Shown here: piece after piece, positions 62,990-64,000 of the stretch
Position numbering within the stretch: the first letter of the stretch is position 1
Layout of the letters: every line of letters starts with the position of its first letter
Assembly (NCBI RefSeq): GCF_029931775.1
Contig: NC_079312.1
Span: 62,562,333 to 62,626,332, forward strand
Length of the DNA stretch: 64,000 nucleotides
Direction of reading: 5' to 3'
Source: Euleptes europaea
Lineage: Eukaryota; Chordata; Lepidosauria; Squamata; Sphaerodactylidae
Program-made: the position numbers and the translations under genes
The notes under the pieces: generated by a model
Told to the model about the DNA's origin: nothing
Databases searched by the model: none
What the model saw: the letters and a program-made list of their open reading frames with translations, nothing else

Positions 62990-64000
62990 TGACCTTATAA
63001 GTGTGTGTCAAGATTACAGGTATCAAGTGAAATTTAGTGAGAGTTATGAAATATATGAGTCTGCACGTCAGAGGCCCTTCTCTGGGTGCCCCACCCTCTG
63101 TTGGAGTGGACTTGAGTGTCAGGCAGGTGAGGATGCTTTGGATGGTGAAAACCTTTTGCTGGGGAGGGGGGACGCTGCGGCACGTGTGACAGAATGCCAC
63201 TCCAAGGGCTGCTGAGTGGACTCCTTGGTGACCCTTGTCAGTACCTACCAAGGAGCTCTTGGACCCTTGTTGCGGATGCACGTGTCTGTTTTTCTATCCT
63301 GCAGGTGGAGATCCAACAGGGAGAGCTCCTGCTCCAACTGCTGATCACCCATGCTACAATGAGGCCTAGCAGCAGAACAAGCCCCCTTGGAAGGCGTTGA
63401 TCATATACAGCAGAATGCCCCTCTCAATCTTCCACCCCATTTGGAAGCCAACCCAGGAAAGTCATGCCCGTTTCCCCAGAGGCGAAGCTGAGGTGGAGTT
63501 TGGTACTCTCAGCTCCGTTGCCCCTGCAGCCCTCCAAAAAAGAGTATTAATCAGCCACTACTGTGTACTTGTGTGTCTCTGGGGCTTGCTGGAGGGTGGG
63601 TGGGAAGGCTGATTAGCACCACAGATGCTGCAATCTGCCTGTGGAACAGATGAAGCTCTTCTTGCTAAAGATGGTGACGCATCTGTATGGGCAGACCTTG
63701 GGATGCTGTGCCCTCTGCCCCTGAAGTGTGAGCCCTCAGCTGAAAGTGCAGTGTCTGGAGGGCCTGCAGGGAGCAGAGTATAATCAGTTGTGATATAGCT
63801 GGTTTCTTGGGGCCAGGGCTGCAGCACAGAGGAACAGGGCAGCTCAGATTGTGGGTGTGCCGATATGACCAGTTGTTTAGGGAAAGGGCTGTATGGGTCC
63901 ACTGAGCTGGGTTGGACCTTGGAGTCCCTGCTCTGTTCGTGTGAGGGTGCAGCAGAAGGAGCTGACCGCTTGAAATGGCTCACAGCTGCCTTTTGCATTG
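62990..64000. other. GC-richer block at the right edge, unassigned
   Basis: Composition changes from AT-rich to about balanced after 63.05 kb. A 146-codon minus-strand open frame (63558-63998, Ser/Pro-rich, running off no recognisable domain) and several short frames overlap. It could be the inside of a mobile element or a gene edge; I recognise neither. Confidence 0.25.

Noticed and set aside
63558-63998. 146-codon minus-strand frame as an edge gene
   Set aside because: Ser/Pro-rich with no domain. It cannot be told from chance or from a mobile-element interior at the window edge.

Overview
This is vertebrate nuclear DNA, very probably from a squamate reptile, most likely a lizard; the species cannot be fixed. 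Three host genes are readable, in the order and relative orientation of the human 3p21.1 block SELENOK-ACTR8-IL17RB. The interspersed repeats are of squamate type: RTE/BovB, CR1, L2-like and L1 LINEs, Penelope-like elements with a GIY-YIG remnant, SINEs with tRNA-like or 5S rRNA-like heads, hAT MITEs and a chromodomain-bearing Ty3 element.

Layout. 1-4.1 kb: the 3' half of SELENOK (+), including the exon with the in-frame UGA selenocysteine codon. 4.1-10.1 kb: intergenic repeat nest (Penelope palindrome, BovB with a hAT inside it, CR1, a second BovB scrap, an AT-rich minisatellite). 10.1-28.95 kb: complete ACTR8 (+), 13 coding exons that join to 628 codons plus stop, starting in a CpG island. 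28.95-30.77 kb: short convergent intergenic gap with a poly(A) signal on each side. 30.77-58.67 kb: IL17RB (-), ten coding exons that join in frame to 465 codons, from the signal-peptide exon at 58.6 kb to the SEFIR exon at 30.8-31.3 kb. One IL17RB intron (35.96-43.06 kb) holds a young, nearly full-length Ty3/Gypsy chromovirus in the opposite orientation. 58.5-64 kb: IL17RB CpG-island promoter, a nested foldback/hAT structure, SINEs, and about 4 kb in which no gene was recognised. The human neighbour CHDH would be expected beyond the right edge.

Functionally the genes are unrelated neighbours: SELENOK is an ER-membrane selenoprotein, ACTR8 is the Arp8 subunit of the INO80 chromatin remodeller, and IL17RB is the IL-17B/IL-25 receptor chain. 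All exon calls were made by reading translations against remembered family sequences plus GT/AG splice signals and phase bookkeeping. No search or alignment was run.

The most interesting material is in the mobile DNA: two SINE copies that fuse a tRNA-like head to a 5S rRNA-like body, hammerhead-ribozyme-like motifs in the Penelope termini, a four-armed nested palindrome interrupted by a hAT element with a perfect 8-bp duplication, two copies of an unclassified MITE family sharing GAGC...CAGTCCTGAAGGG ends, and stacked insertions with readable target-site duplications next to the ACTR8 promoter.
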